Source of the DNA: Rubrivivax sp.
Lineage (GTDB): Bacteria; Pseudomonadota; Gammaproteobacteria; Burkholderiales; Burkholderiaceae_C
Reading direction: 5' to 3'
Assembly (NCBI GenBank): GCA_027490215.1
Contig: JAIXYO010000046.1
Location: 62,001-126,000, forward strand
DNA: 64,000 nt
Shown here: positions 1-10,084 of the stretch, in pieces
Position numbering within the stretch: the stretch's first letter is position 1
Layout of the letters: every line of letters starts with the position of its first letter
Position numbers and translations under genes: made by a program
Notes under the pieces: model-generated
What the model saw: the letters and a program-made list of their open reading frames with translations, nothing else
Told to the model about the DNA's origin: nothing
The model's database searches: none

Positions 1-3000
1 GGCGCCGTCTTGGTAGCCCAACAGCCCACCAACATAGTCATCAGGGCCGCTGACGATGTTCGCGTAGCTGACGACGCTGGAGTTGTATCCCACCAGGCCG
101 CCAACAGATGCGCCCAAGCCGTTCACGCTTCCCTTGGCGTAGCTCGAGCTGATGCTGCCTTCGTTGAAGCCCACCAGACCGCCCACGCTGTTGTTTCCGC
201 TGACGTCGTTGGCCGCAAAGCTGCTGCTGATGGTGCCGCTGTTGTAGCCAAGCAGCCCGCCCACGTTGTCGTTGCCGCTCACGCTACCTGTGGCCTGGTT
301 GCTGTAGAGAACGCTGCCTTCATTCACGCCGGCCAAACCGCCGACGTTATCGATGCCGCTCACATTGCCTGCGGCCTGGCTGTAGAAAACCGCTCCGCTG
401 TTGGCGCCCACCAGCCCACCGACGGAGTTGTTGCCGCTGACGTCATTCGCCGCAAAGCTGCTGTTGATGGTGCCGTGGTTGTAGCCCACCAGCCCGCCGA
501 CATAGTCGCCCGCGCCTCTGACGCTACCGGTGGCGTAGCTTCCATCGATGGTGCCCATGCTGAACATGTAGAGCGGCTCCAGGACATCGCCATTCAGCCA
601 GCTACCCACATAGATGGCCATGCCGGTGCTGTATCCAACCAGTCCGCCAACAGAGTCGCCCGAGCCGCTCACGTTGCCCGTGGCGTAGCTGGTGCTGATG
701 CTGCCGCTGTTGAGGCCGACCAGCCCGCCCACGTTGTCGTTTCCGCTCACGCTGCCTGTGGCCTGGCTGTGGTGGACGCTGCCTTCATTCACGCCGGCCA
801 AACCGCCGACGTTATCGATGCCGCTCACATTGCCTGCGGCCTGGCTGTAGTAAACCACTCCGCTGTTGGAGCCCACCAGTGCGCCAACCTTGCTGCTGCC
901 GTTGACGTCGCCGATGGCTTGGCCGTTGAAGAGCGTTCCGCCGTTGGAGCCCACCAGCCCGCCGACCGTGCTGCCGCCGCTGACGGTGCTGGCTGCGGCG
1001 CTGCTGATGACCAGTCCGCTGTTGAAGCCGAGCAGCCCTCCCACGTTGTCGTTGCCGCTGACGCTGCTTGTGGCCTGACCTCCGAAGATGCTCCCGTCGT
1101 TCGTGCCCACCAGCCCGCCGACTGAGTTGTTGCCGCTGACGTTGTTGGCCGCAAAGCTGCTGCTGACGGTGCCGCTGTTGTAGCCGAGCAGCCCTCCCAC
1201 GTTGTCGTTGCCGCTGACGCTGCCTATGGCCTGGCTGTCGATGATCAGTCCGCTGCTGGAGCCCACCAGTCCGCCGACCATATTGCCGCCGCTGACGCTG
1301 CCGGTGGCGCGGCTGTTGCTGATGCTGCCGATGGTGAAAACCACCATGGACCGCGCGTATGGGGATGGGGTGTCCGTGCCGTAGTCGCTCGGGGCAACCG
1401 CGTATTCCGACGGATAGCCGATGGTGCCATCGTGGTAGCCCACCAGCCCACCAACATGGTAGCCCGCGCCGCTCGCGCTTCCCGACGCATGGCTGTTGCT
1501 GATGCTGCCTGCGTTGTAGCCCACCAGCCCACCGACGTAGTCGCTCGACCCGCTGACGCTGCCGGTGGCGTAGCTGTTGTCGATGTTTCCGATGCTGACC
1601 CAGTACCCCCACCACACGTGGACGTCGCCATTCGGCTCGCTGACGTCGCCCGCGTAGCTGATGACGCTGGAGTTGTATCCCACCAGGCCCCCAACAGATC
1701 CGCCCCAGCCGCTCACGCTTCCGGTCGCGTAGCTCGAGCTGATGCCGCCCTCATTGAAGCCCACCAGACCACCGACGGAGTTGCTGCCGATGACCTCGTT
1801 GGTCGCGTAGCTGCTGCTGATGACTCCACCGTTGAGACCGACCAACCCGCCGACGTTGTCGTTTCCGCTGAGGCTACCGGTGGCGTAACTGGCGCTGATG
1901 GTGCCGTAATTGATTCCCGCCAGTCCTCCGACGTTGGTGGACCCGATGACCGCGAGATCCGTCAGCCCCACGTTGCCAACGGATGAGCCCAGGTCGGTAC
2001 CGCCGAACAGCCCGACGAAGTTTTCGGATGGCCGGCTGATGGTCAGGTTGCTGATGGTGTGGCCCAGGCCATCAAAGCTGCCGCCGAACAGCGTGTCACC
2101 ACGGCCTCCGATGGGCGAGAAGCCTTCGCCCGCACTCCAGTCGGCCGTGGCCGTCGCGTCAATGTCCGCCCCGAGCACGTAGCGTCCCGTCAGGTTGCCG
2201 CTGATGCCTTGCAAGTCGGTGCCGCTGGTGCTGCCCTCGGCGCCCAGCTCGGTGATCACCTTCCAGCCCAGCAAGTCCCCGTCGCTGCCTTGCCTGGTGC
2301 TGAAGTTGTCCCCGGCCGGCAGGCTGACTGGGGCGTTGATGTTGTACTGGCTGGTATTGCCGGCATTCAAGGCGCCCTGGCCGTACTCGAGCGCCAGGCT
2401 GGCCGTGCCGCTGCCGTTGAGCGCGGCATTGACGTTGATGTCGTTCCAGGCGCTCAAGGTGAGCTTGTTGGCACTCCAGCTCACCTGAGCATTCACGTTG
2501 ATGTTGCCTGCTGCATCCGGACTCGATTCACCGCTGGTGTCGGTCGCGATCGTGACGTTGGTGCTGCCGAGGTTGTCCGACAGCGTGTACGCGCCGATAC
2601 CGCTGAGGGTTTGCACGCCATCACCTTCGGTCACCGTGAAGTCCGTTGAGGCGATCAGCCACGTGCCGTTGTAGCCTTGTGGTGCACTCGTGCTGATGCG
2701 CGTGCCATCGGCCACGTGCACCTCGTGTGCACTGGTCTCGATGAAGCCGCCGCTGCCGCCCTCGGGTGCGCTGGCGTCCAGCGTGCCAGCCACGTGGGCG
2801 GTACCCGAGCCCATGCCGCCCAGAAGCACGATACGGCCTGCGCTTTGTTCGACCGTGCGCGCTTCGATCACGCCAGTGTTGTTGACCACGCTGGCCAGCA
2901 CCGAGTTACGAGCACCGGCGCTCATGAGCACCTGGCCGCCGTCGGCTTGCAGCATCCCGCCGTTGTCAGCCAGCGCGTCGAGCAAATTTTCATCGACGCG

Positions 3001-3711
3001 CAGGTTGACCAGCCGGTTGCCGTCGAACTGCAGCGTGGTGATGTTGCCCGCTCCGAGTGCGACCGTGCCCAGCTGCGCGCTGATGGTCCCGGTGTTGCTC
3101 ACATGGTGTCCCAGCAGCACCACGCTGCCACCCTCGCTCGCGCTGATGCGGCCTTGATTGATGACACCGGCGGTGCTCGTGCCCTCAAAGCGGTGGGAGC
3201 TACCGCCCAGACTGTCGTCTGAGACGTCCAGCGTGCTGGCCACCAGGCCGCCCACGTTGACTTGCGCGTCGCTCCCGAACAGCAATCCGTTGGGGTTGAT
3301 CAGCCAGATCTGGCCGTTGGCGTTGAGGCGGCCCAGGATCTGGCTGCCATTGGTGTCGAGGATGCGGTTCACCGCGATCGACTGCGCCGTGGGCTGCACG
3401 AAGTTGACCGTCTCGGACTTGCCGATGTTGAAGCTTTCCCAGCTCATCGACAGCGTGGCCGAGTTTTGCGTGACAGTGGTTTCGGCCCCGTTTTGGCTCA
3501 CGCTGCCGCTGCCAGCGGTGACCTGACCTCCGGCGGGTGCCGCCTGTGCTGCCGCGATTGGCATTGCCAACACGGCGGCTGCCAGAACCGAGCGCTGGGT
3601 GCGCCCTGACTTGCCACGCCCCCGCGAGGTTTCTGCCACCGCCACCCACGCGTTGGTGGCGTGGTTCCAGATCAGACGGAAGACATGGTTCAGGGAGCCG
3701 TTGCGCTTCAT
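1..3711 (-). CDS. Two-partner-secretion (TpsA) filamentous adhesin with GLUG repeats, N-terminal part
   Basis: At least 1237 residues are present; the C-terminus lies beyond the left edge. The ATG at 3711 begins an extended signal peptide region (MKRNGSLNHVFRLIWN, then NAWVAVAE) typical of autotransporter and TpsA proteins, followed by a hydrophobic signal peptide ending near APAGG. Residues ~60-330 resemble the haemagglutination-activity (TPS) domain, with the pattern INPNGLLFGSDAQVNVGGLVAS and later GRISASEGGSVVLLG. From ~residue 560 onward there are about twenty GLUG repeats (VGGLVGxNxGxIxxSYATG). Known family role: secreted through an outer-membrane TpsB pore to act as an adhesin or surface fibre. 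No tpsB partner is in the window. The gene stands alone with an AT-rich upstream region. Exact DNA-level repeats in the GLUG part suggest length variation. Confidence 0.9.
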   Translation of the reverse strand, partial: MKRNGSLNHVFRLIWNHATNAWVAVAETSRGRGKSGRTQRSVLAAAVLAMPIAAAQAAPAGGQVTAGSGSVSQNGAETTVTQNSATLSMSWESFNIGKSETVNFVQPTAQSIAVNRILDTNGSQILGRLNANGQIWLINPNGLLFGSDAQVNVGGLVASTLDVSDDSLGGSSHRFEGTSTAGVINQGRISASEGGSVVLLGHHVSNTGTISAQLGTVALGAGNITTLQFDGNRLVNLRVDENLLDALADNGGMLQADGGQVLMSAGARNSVLASVVNNTGVIEARTVEQSAGRIVLLGGMGSGTAHVAGTLDASAPEGGSGGFIETSAHEVHVADGTRISTSAPQGYNGTWLIASTDFTVTEGDGVQTLSGIGAYTLSDNLGSTNVTIATDTSGESSPDAAGNINVNAQVSWSANKLTLSAWNDINVNAALNGSGTASLALEYGQGALNAGNTSQYNINAPVSLPAGDNFSTRQGSDGDLLGWKVITELGAEGSTSGTDLQGISGNLTGRYVLGADIDATATADWSAGEGFSPIGGRGDTLFGGSFDGLGHTISNLTISRPSENFVGLFGGTDLGSSVGNVGLTDLAVIGSTNVGGLAGINYGTISASYATGSLSGNDNVGGLVGLNGGVISSSYATNEVIGSNSVGGLVGFNEGGISSSYATGSVSGWGGSVGGLVGYNSSVISYAGDVSEPNGDVHVWWGYWVSIGNIDNSYATGSVSGSSDYVGGLVGYNAGSISNSHASGSASGAGYHVGGLVGYHDGTIGYPSEYAVAPSDYGTDTPSPYARSMVVFTIGSISNSRATGSVSGGNMVGGLVGSSSGLIIDSQAIGSVSGNDNVGGLLGYNSGTVSSSFAANNVSGNNSVGGLVGTNDGSIFGGQATSSVSGNDNVGGLLGFNSGLVISSAAASTVSGGSTVGGLVGSNGGTLFNGQAIGDVNGSSKVGALVGSNSGVVYYSQAAGNVSGIDNVGGLAGVNEGSVHHSQATGSVSGNDNVGGLVGLNSGSISTSYATGNVSGSGDSVGGLVGYSTGMAIYVGSWLNGDVLEPLYMFSMGTIDGSYATGSVRGAGDYVGGLVGYNHGTINSSFAANDVSGNNSVGGLVGANSGAVFYSQAAGNVSGIDNVGGLAGVNEGSVLYSNQATGSVSGNDNVGGLLGYNSGTISSSFAANDVSGNNSVGGLVGFNEGSISSSYAKGSVNGLGASVGGLVGYNSSVVSYANIVSGPDDYVGGLLGYQDGA
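311..850. repeat. Exact 75-bp direct repeat within the GLUG region
   Basis: Bases 311-385 and 776-850 are identical over 75 bp and 465 bp apart. Shorter near-identical copies also occur, for example around 1025-1065 and 1185-1225. They encode GLUG units, so they are repeats of the coding sequence and not an independent element. They could recombine and change the number of GLUG units. Confidence 0.85.
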
Positions 3712-3918
3712 AGTGTTCTCGCTCTTGAAAACGTGAGCCAGTCGGGGCCTTTCACCAGCGGTGCTTGTCAACCACGCGCGATAAGGCCTCAGAAAAAATG
3801 ACGTTCACGTTTGACGATATTACTTGATTTACGTTTCAAACTCATTTCAATACGTTTCTCCCTTTCTTTTCTTGGCCTCCATTTTGGTTTCGCCGGGGAC
3901 GCGGCGGGTGCCGTGGAT
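3712..3918 (-). promoter_or_regulatory. Upstream region of the adhesin gene
   Basis: This 207-bp stretch has no gene. Bases ~3790-3885 are clearly more AT-rich than the surroundings (runs such as aaaaaatg and tttcttttct), as expected for the promoter region of the leftward adhesin gene. A clean -35/-10 pair could not be assigned with confidence. A purine-rich stretch (GAGCGAGAA) lies just before the ATG. Confidence 0.35.
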
Positions 3919-6900
3919 CTAACGGGCGCTGCGCACGGCCGCGCCGAGCTCGATCACTGCCAGCGCGTAATAGCTTGACCAGTTGTAGCGGGTGACGGCG
4001 TAGAAGTTGGTGGTGCCTGCCACATAGCTCGGCGCGTCAGGGCCGTTCTGCAATTCGACCAACGCCAGCTTCGCGTTGGCATCACTGCCGGTCAGGGGCG
4101 GCGAGGGTGTACCAAATGCCGCACCATGGTCAATGAGCTGCTGCGCGGTGAAGGTAGGCAGGATGTCGGGGCCGAGCAGCAGCGCGCGTTCGCTGGCGTC
4201 GCTCGGCACGGCAACCTCGTAGTGCGTGGGCAGGCCGCGCTGCCAGCCGAATTCGGCCAGGTAGTGCGCCACGCTGCCGATCACGTCAGCCGTATTGGCA
4301 TGCAGATCGATGTGGCCGTCACCATCGAAATCGACCGCGTACTTGTTGACGCTGCTGGGCATGAATTGCGGCATGCCGAGTGCGCCCGCATAGCTGCCCT
4401 TGACGACCAACGGGTCCGTGCCTTCGCGGTGGCTGAGCGCCAGCAGCTGTTCCAGCTCATCGCGGAAGAATGCACTGCGGTCCTTGCGCCCGGCCGGGAA
4501 GTCGAAACCCAGCGTGGCCAGCGCATCGATGACCTTGTGGTTCCCCATGTGCTGTCCGTACAGCGTCTCGACGCCGATGATGCCGACGACGATCTCTGGC
4601 GGCACGCCGTAGCGCTGCTCGGCCAGCGTCAGCCACGCCTCGTTGGACTGCCAGAACGCTGCGCCGGCGGCGATGCGCTTTGGTTCGATGAACCTCGCGC
4701 GGTAGGCTGCCCAGTTCTTGGCCGTGCCGGCGGGCGGTGGCATCACGGCCTTGGCGATGCTGGGCACGAAGCGCGCCTGCGCCAGCGCGGCCTGCACTGC
4801 CTCCACGTCCAGGCCCTGGCGGGCCGCGACCTCCGCGCCGAAGCGCATCAGGTCTTCGCGCCTGCCGTAGGTCACGATGTCGGGGTCGTTGTCGGAGCGC
4901 ACGGGCGCCTTGCGGGCGCGCTGTTTGCGCGGCTTGGCGCGCTGGGTCGGCTTGGTGGCGGAGGCCACGGTCACGGTGGTGTTGGACGCTGCCGATGTGG
5001 TGGTGGCAGCAGCGGCTGCCGCATCGTCAGGCGACGCGGCCGCAATGAACACCATCGCGCACAGGGTCTGGGCAACGCGCGCCAGACGCTTGGCCTGGGC
5101 GTTGAAGTGCCGGGTCAGTGTGGGATCGGGCCGAGCAGCAGCGCGAGCGCTGTAGCGCTGCTCGTCCAGACGGTCGAGCAGCGCGGCCAGCGGCTCGCCG
5201 TGTGCGCCAAAACGCCCGCGCACCCGCTGCGCCAGCGTGCGAGGCGCTTCATGCTCCGCCGCGCTGACGCCCAGCCCTTGCAAGGTGGCGCGCAGCCGCT
5301 GCATCTGCCGCACCCACGGGTCGGTGTGATGTCGATCCCACCAGGCCCAGGCTGCCGCTGCCAGCGACAGCGCACCGAATGCCCCGGCCAGCAGCACCGC
5401 CAGATCTTCCCAGCTCGGGGCGTCAAAGCCCAGTTGGCGAAGCAGGTCGAACTGCGAACCACGCGAGTAGCTCAGCACCCATTGGTTCCAGCGGTTGTTC
5501 AAGGCCTCCCAGCCGTTGCGCAGATTGGCCAGCAACTGCGGGTTGAAATTGTTCAAGGCGCCCGCGACCAGACCGGGTTGCGTGACCAGCGGGCGGCTGC
5601 TCAGCACGCGGTCGGGGGCCACCGCGGCGGTTGGGTCGGCGCGTACCCAACCGATGCCGGGTTGCCAGTACTCGGCCCAGGCATGGGCATAGCTCTGGCG
5701 AACGATGCGGTAGCCATCCACCGGCTTCGGGTCCAGGCCCTGATAGCCAGTGATCACCCGTGCCGGCACGTCGAGTGCGCGCATCACCACCACGAATGCG
5801 GCCGCATAGTGTTCGCAGAAACCCAGCTTGCGATCGAGCCAGAACTCGTCGATCGACGTGCGCGGGTTTTTCTCGCCGTACAGGCCCGGTGTCAGCGTGT
5901 AGCCGTATCCGCCGGTGCGGATGTGCTCCATCAGCGCTGCAGCAAGGGTCGCCGCATCGGCCTCGGCATAGCGCGGGTCCTTGCGCATGGCGGCGGCCCA
6001 GGCGAGGGTGCGCGGGTTGTAGCCTGGGGGCAGGTCGATGTAGTCCTGCAGTCCGATCATGGGCTGGGTCGGTCCGTGCTGGAACTTCGGGTACGCCACG
6101 CTCTGAAAGCGCAGCCGCTCATACAGCGAGCGGTTGGACACCCATTGCAGATCATCGTTCTGCGTGAAACTGAACCCATCGATCTTGGGCGCTTCGGGGC
6201 TGGCCTCGAGCATCGGCAACACGGTCAGCCGTGAGGGCTCCAGCGTCATCTCGTAGCGGATGGGCGAACCCTGCACCTGCAGTTCGGCGCGCGGCGTCAT
6301 GGCGGGCGGAAAGCCCGGCTTCTGAGGCGTCCAGTCACGGCCATCGAAGTTGCCCAGCACCGGGCCACGGAAGTAGATCGCCTGCGGCGGCGGCGGTGTG
6401 CCCTCGAAGCGGATGCGCAGCGCCACGCTGTCGTCCTGTGCCAGTGCGGCGACCGTGCCCATGCTCATCACGTTCGACAGCCCGGTGCCTGCGAAGCCGT
6501 CCTGCGGCACGCCCCACAGTGGGCCGACACGTGGGAACAGCACGAACAGCAGCACCATCAGCGGCGCCCCCAGCGCTGCGGTCTTGCCCGCCAGTGCCGC
6601 GGCCGTGCGCAGGCTGGGTGCACCGGCGGGCATGTGGGCGAGGACCAGCGCCGTCAGAAGGCCCCAGATCGACATCAGCATCATCGCTGCGACGCCGAGG
6701 CTTTGCGAATACAGGAAGTGGGTCAGGATCAGGAAGAAGCCGAGGAAGAACACCACGAAGGCATCGCGCCGCGCACGCAGCTCCAGGGTTTTCAGGGCCA
6801 TCAGCGCGACCGCCATGGTGACGCCAGGCTCCTTGCCGAGCAGCGAGCCGAACGACCAGTAGGTGAGGCTGGCAGCAACCACCAGCACGACCACCAGCAC

Positions 6901-7134
6901 CGAGCGACCCGGCAGCGCCGAACCGGCCAGCGCCAGCCGCGCCCGCCACAGCAGCACGCCGCCGGTGAGTGCTGCGCACCACGCGGGCAGATGGCTCAGG
7001 TGCGGCAGCGAGGTCCAGCCGATCACGATCAGCAGGAACAGCGTGTCGCGCGCCTCGCGCGGCAGGTGCGACCAGCCTGGCCAGCCCAGGCGGCGGGCCA
7101 GCGGGAGTGAGGACTGCAGTGCGGTGCTGTTCAT
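3919..7134 (-). CDS. TgpA-type transglutaminase fused to MltB-type lytic transglycosylase
   Basis: 1071 residues. Residues ~1-680 are a TgpA protein: an N-terminal DUF3488 region with several membrane helices, a periplasmic transglutaminase domain with catalytic Cys440 (GFCEHYA, then a His in SYAHAW), another helix (~580-605) and a short cytoplasmic tail. A hydrophobic segment (~684-704, LCAMVFIAAAS) and an Ala/Thr/Lys-rich linker follow. From ~745 to the end is a lytic transglycosylase of the MltB type, with catalytic Glu856 in GIIGVETLYG and the motif SYAGALGMPQFMPSS. These are normally two proteins, TgpA ~650 aa and MltB ~350 aa. The hydrophobic segment looks like the former MltB signal peptide. 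It would return the chain to the periplasm, so the topology works. The start lies 8 bp after the DUF58 stop, in the same operon. A lost stop codon or an assembly error cannot be excluded. Confidence 0.85.
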   Translation of the reverse strand: MNSTALQSSLPLARRLGWPGWSHLPREARDTLFLLIVIGWTSLPHLSHLPAWCAALTGGVLLWRARLALAGSALPGRSVLVVVLVVAASLTYWSFGSLLGKEPGVTMAVALMALKTLELRARRDAFVVFFLGFFLILTHFLYSQSLGVAAMMLMSIWGLLTALVLAHMPAGAPSLRTAAALAGKTAALGAPLMVLLFVLFPRVGPLWGVPQDGFAGTGLSNVMSMGTVAALAQDDSVALRIRFEGTPPPPQAIYFRGPVLGNFDGRDWTPQKPGFPPAMTPRAELQVQGSPIRYEMTLEPSRLTVLPMLEASPEAPKIDGFSFTQNDDLQWVSNRSLYERLRFQSVAYPKFQHGPTQPMIGLQDYIDLPPGYNPRTLAWAAAMRKDPRYAEADAATLAAALMEHIRTGGYGYTLTPGLYGEKNPRTSIDEFWLDRKLGFCEHYAAAFVVVMRALDVPARVITGYQGLDPKPVDGYRIVRQSYAHAWAEYWQPGIGWVRADPTAAVAPDRVLSSRPLVTQPGLVAGALNNFNPQLLANLRNGWEALNNRWNQWVLSYSRGSQFDLLRQLGFDAPSWEDLAVLLAGAFGALSLAAAAWAWWDRHHTDPWVRQMQRLRATLQGLGVSAAEHEAPRTLAQRVRGRFGAHGEPLAALLDRLDEQRYSARAAARPDPTLTRHFNAQAKRLARVAQTLCAMVFIAAASPDDAAAAAATTTSAASNTTVTVASATKPTQRAKPRKQRARKAPVRSDNDPDIVTYGRREDLMRFGAEVAARQGLDVEAVQAALAQARFVPSIAKAVMPPPAGTAKNWAAYRARFIEPKRIAAGAAFWQSNEAWLTLAEQRYGVPPEIVVGIIGVETLYGQHMGNHKVIDALATLGFDFPAGRKDRSAFFRDELEQLLALSHREGTDPLVVKGSYAGALGMPQFMPSSVNKYAVDFDGDGHIDLHANTADVIGSVAHYLAEFGWQRGLPTHYEVAVPSDASERALLLGPDILPTFTAQQLIDHGAAFGTPSPPLTGSDANAKLALVELQNGPDAPSYVAGTTNFYAVTRYNWSSYYALAVIELGAAVRSAR

Positions 7135-7142
7135 TCGCTGCG

Positions 7143-8131
7143 TCAGGCTTGCCAGAGTGCCAGCGCCTGCAGGCCTTGCTGCCGATGCAGATCGCCCTGG
7201 CCAATGTCGAGCTCACGGCCGGGCAGGCTCAGCCCCCAGGCGGCATCGCGCCGATCGGCCTCCAGGACCCAGGCCGTCAGGCGCGACAGCCGCGCCTCGG
7301 CATCGCCGCTGCCTCCCAACTGCCAGTCCAGCCAGAGTTGCTGCTGGCTGTGCGCACTGCTGTCACGGCTGATCAGTTCGCCGCTGCTGGCCATGGATTG
7401 CGCGGACCGCTTCCAGGCCACGCTCTTGGGCGGATCGCCACGCCGGTACATGCGGATGCCCTCGAACTCGCCGCTGCTGCTGGCGCGAGCACGCGCCCCA
7501 CCGCCCGGCACGGTGCGCGCCGGCGGCAAGGGACTGGCCGGGCGCTCCGGTTGCGGGTAGACCAACAGCATGCTCGCGGGGCGCCACACCGCCCAGGCGC
7601 GAAACAGTCCGAGTGGGAAACGGGTCTCGGCCGTCACGGTGGGCAAGGCGTGTTGTCCACGCGTCGCCGGCATGAAGCCCAGGTGCAGCACCGTCTGACC
7701 ACCGGCCGGCACATCGGTGTAGCTGAGCGCCTTGGCTTCTCGCTCGTCCAGTCGCAGTCCCATGCCCACACCGTAGCGCGTGCCCTTGGGGCTGGACAAG
7801 ACGACCTCGAGCAGCGCCGTGTCACCGGCGAACGCGGGGGCCAGAGGGCGCAGGTGCATGGTCAGGCCACGCAAGGTGTTGTGCGTCATGTGCATTGACA
7901 CGACGCCGCTGCCCGTCAGCAGGAAGGTCAGCACATAACCCAGGTTGAGTTGGTAGTTGATCGAAGCGATCAGCAGCACGCCCAACGTGAAGCAGAACAG
8001 CATGCCGCCGCGGGTGGGAAGGATGTACACATTGCGCTGCGTGAGCAGCAGGCTGTCGGTGCGGGGCGAGCGGGCCTGCCACCAGGCATCGATCCGGCGA
8101 CGCAGCGGGCCGCGGGTCGTCGCCAGCGGGT

Positions 8132-8135
<4 letters not shown>
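7143..8135 (-). CDS. DUF58 domain protein
   Basis: 330 residues from a GTG at 8135 that overlaps the moxR stop as GTGA. An upstream in-frame ATG would run deep into moxR and was not chosen. Two N-terminal membrane helices (GGMLFCFTLGVLLI; LGYVLTFLLTGSGVVSM) are followed by the DUF58 core, including the typical SGEFEGIRMYRRGDPPKSVA stretch and a C-terminal region resembling a degenerate vWA fold. The genes moxR, DUF58 and tgpA form a widespread bacterial operon. Its members are thought to act in cell-envelope or chaperone-like roles, but the exact function is not settled. Confidence 0.88.
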
Positions 8136-9070
<935 letters not shown>

Positions 9071-9118
9071 CGCCGAGACGTTAACCGATGCGCCAGCGGC
9101 CTTATCCCTCGAAATAGC

Positions 9119-10084
9119 ATGTCCACCGCCTTCTTCAGTCATCCTGACTGCCGCGCCCATGTCATGGCGCGCGGCCATCCTGAATCCCCTCAGCGGCTGG
9201 ACGCGATCGACGAGCAGCTGCTTGCCAGCGGACTGGCCCAGGTGCTGGAACGGCGCGAGGCACCGCTGGTCGATCTGGATCGAGTCGCCCTGGCGCACGA
9301 TGCAGCCCACCTTGCCCGGCTGCGCAGCGCTCTGGAGCCGCTGGCCGCCAGCGGCCGCTCGCACGTGCTCGATGCCGACACCATGGCCGGCCCCGGCACC
9401 TGGGCGGCGATGTGCCGCGCTGCCGGCGCGGCCGTAGCTGCCACCGACGCGGTGATGGCCGGTGAGGTGCGAAACGCCTTCTGCGCGGTGCGCCCGCCCG
9501 GTCACCATGCGACGCACGGCAACGCGATGGGCTTCTGCTTCTTCAACAATGTTGCCATCGCGGCCCGCCATGCGTTGACGACACACGGTCTGCAGCGCGT
9601 CGCGATCATCGACTTCGATGTACACCACGGCAATGGCACCGAAGACATCATCGCTGGCGACGATCGGGTACTGATGGTCAGCTATTTCCAGCATCCGCAT
9701 TACCCGTACAGCGGCGACATGCCCAGTGCCGACAACCTGCTGAACCTGCCCGTGGCCGCGCACACAGGTGGTGCTCAGGTGCGTGAATTGATTGATCAGC
9801 ACTGGCTTCCGCGCCTGGACGCCTTTGCCCCGCAGATGCTGTTCATTTCGGCCGGCTTCGATGCCCATCGCGAAGATCCGCTGGGTCAGCTGGACCTGGT
9901 CGAGGCCGACTACGCCTGGATCACCCGCCGCCTGATGGGGGTGGCCGACCGCCATGCGCAGGGGCGCATCGTGTCTTGCCTGGAAGGCGGCTACCACCTG
10001 AGCGCGCTGGGCCGCAGCGTGGCGGCGCACCTCCGGGCGCTGACCGGCCTCGATGACCCGAAGCCGCTGGAGCCTGCCGCGTGA
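9119..10084 (+). CDS. Histone-deacetylase family hydrolase (acetoin utilisation/acetylpolyamine type)
   Basis: 321 residues, close to the usual length. The family's catalytic signatures are all visible: RPPGHHA, the zinc-binding DFDVHHGNGT and SAGFDAHREDP with the second Asp ligand, and a C-terminal EGGYHLSALG. These proteins are zinc-dependent amidohydrolases that deacetylate polyamines, proteins or small molecules; the substrate here is unknown. It is divergent from moxR (48 bp between starts) and overlaps the following mscS-type gene by GTGA, so the two are probably co-transcribed. Confidence 0.9.
   Translation: MSTAFFSHPDCRAHVMARGHPESPQRLDAIDEQLLASGLAQVLERREAPLVDLDRVALAHDAAHLARLRSALEPLAASGRSHVLDADTMAGPGTWAAMCRAAGAAVAATDAVMAGEVRNAFCAVRPPGHHATHGNAMGFCFFNNVAIAARHALTTHGLQRVAIIDFDVHHGNGTEDIIAGDDRVLMVSYFQHPHYPYSGDMPSADNLLNLPVAAHTGGAQVRELIDQHWLPRLDAFAPQMLFISAGFDAHREDPLGQLDLVEADYAWITRRLMGVADRHAQGRIVSCLEGGYHLSALGRSVAAHLRALTGLDDPKPLEPAA

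Noticed and set aside
200-1900. Possible CRISPR-like periodic repeats
   Set aside because: The periodicity is of GLUG-coding units in frame, repeats vary, and there are no unique spacers.
4126-6234. 702-codon open frame on the plus strand
   Set aside because: It is antisense to the TgpA-MltB gene, whose motifs are unmistakable; long antisense frames are expected at this GC content.
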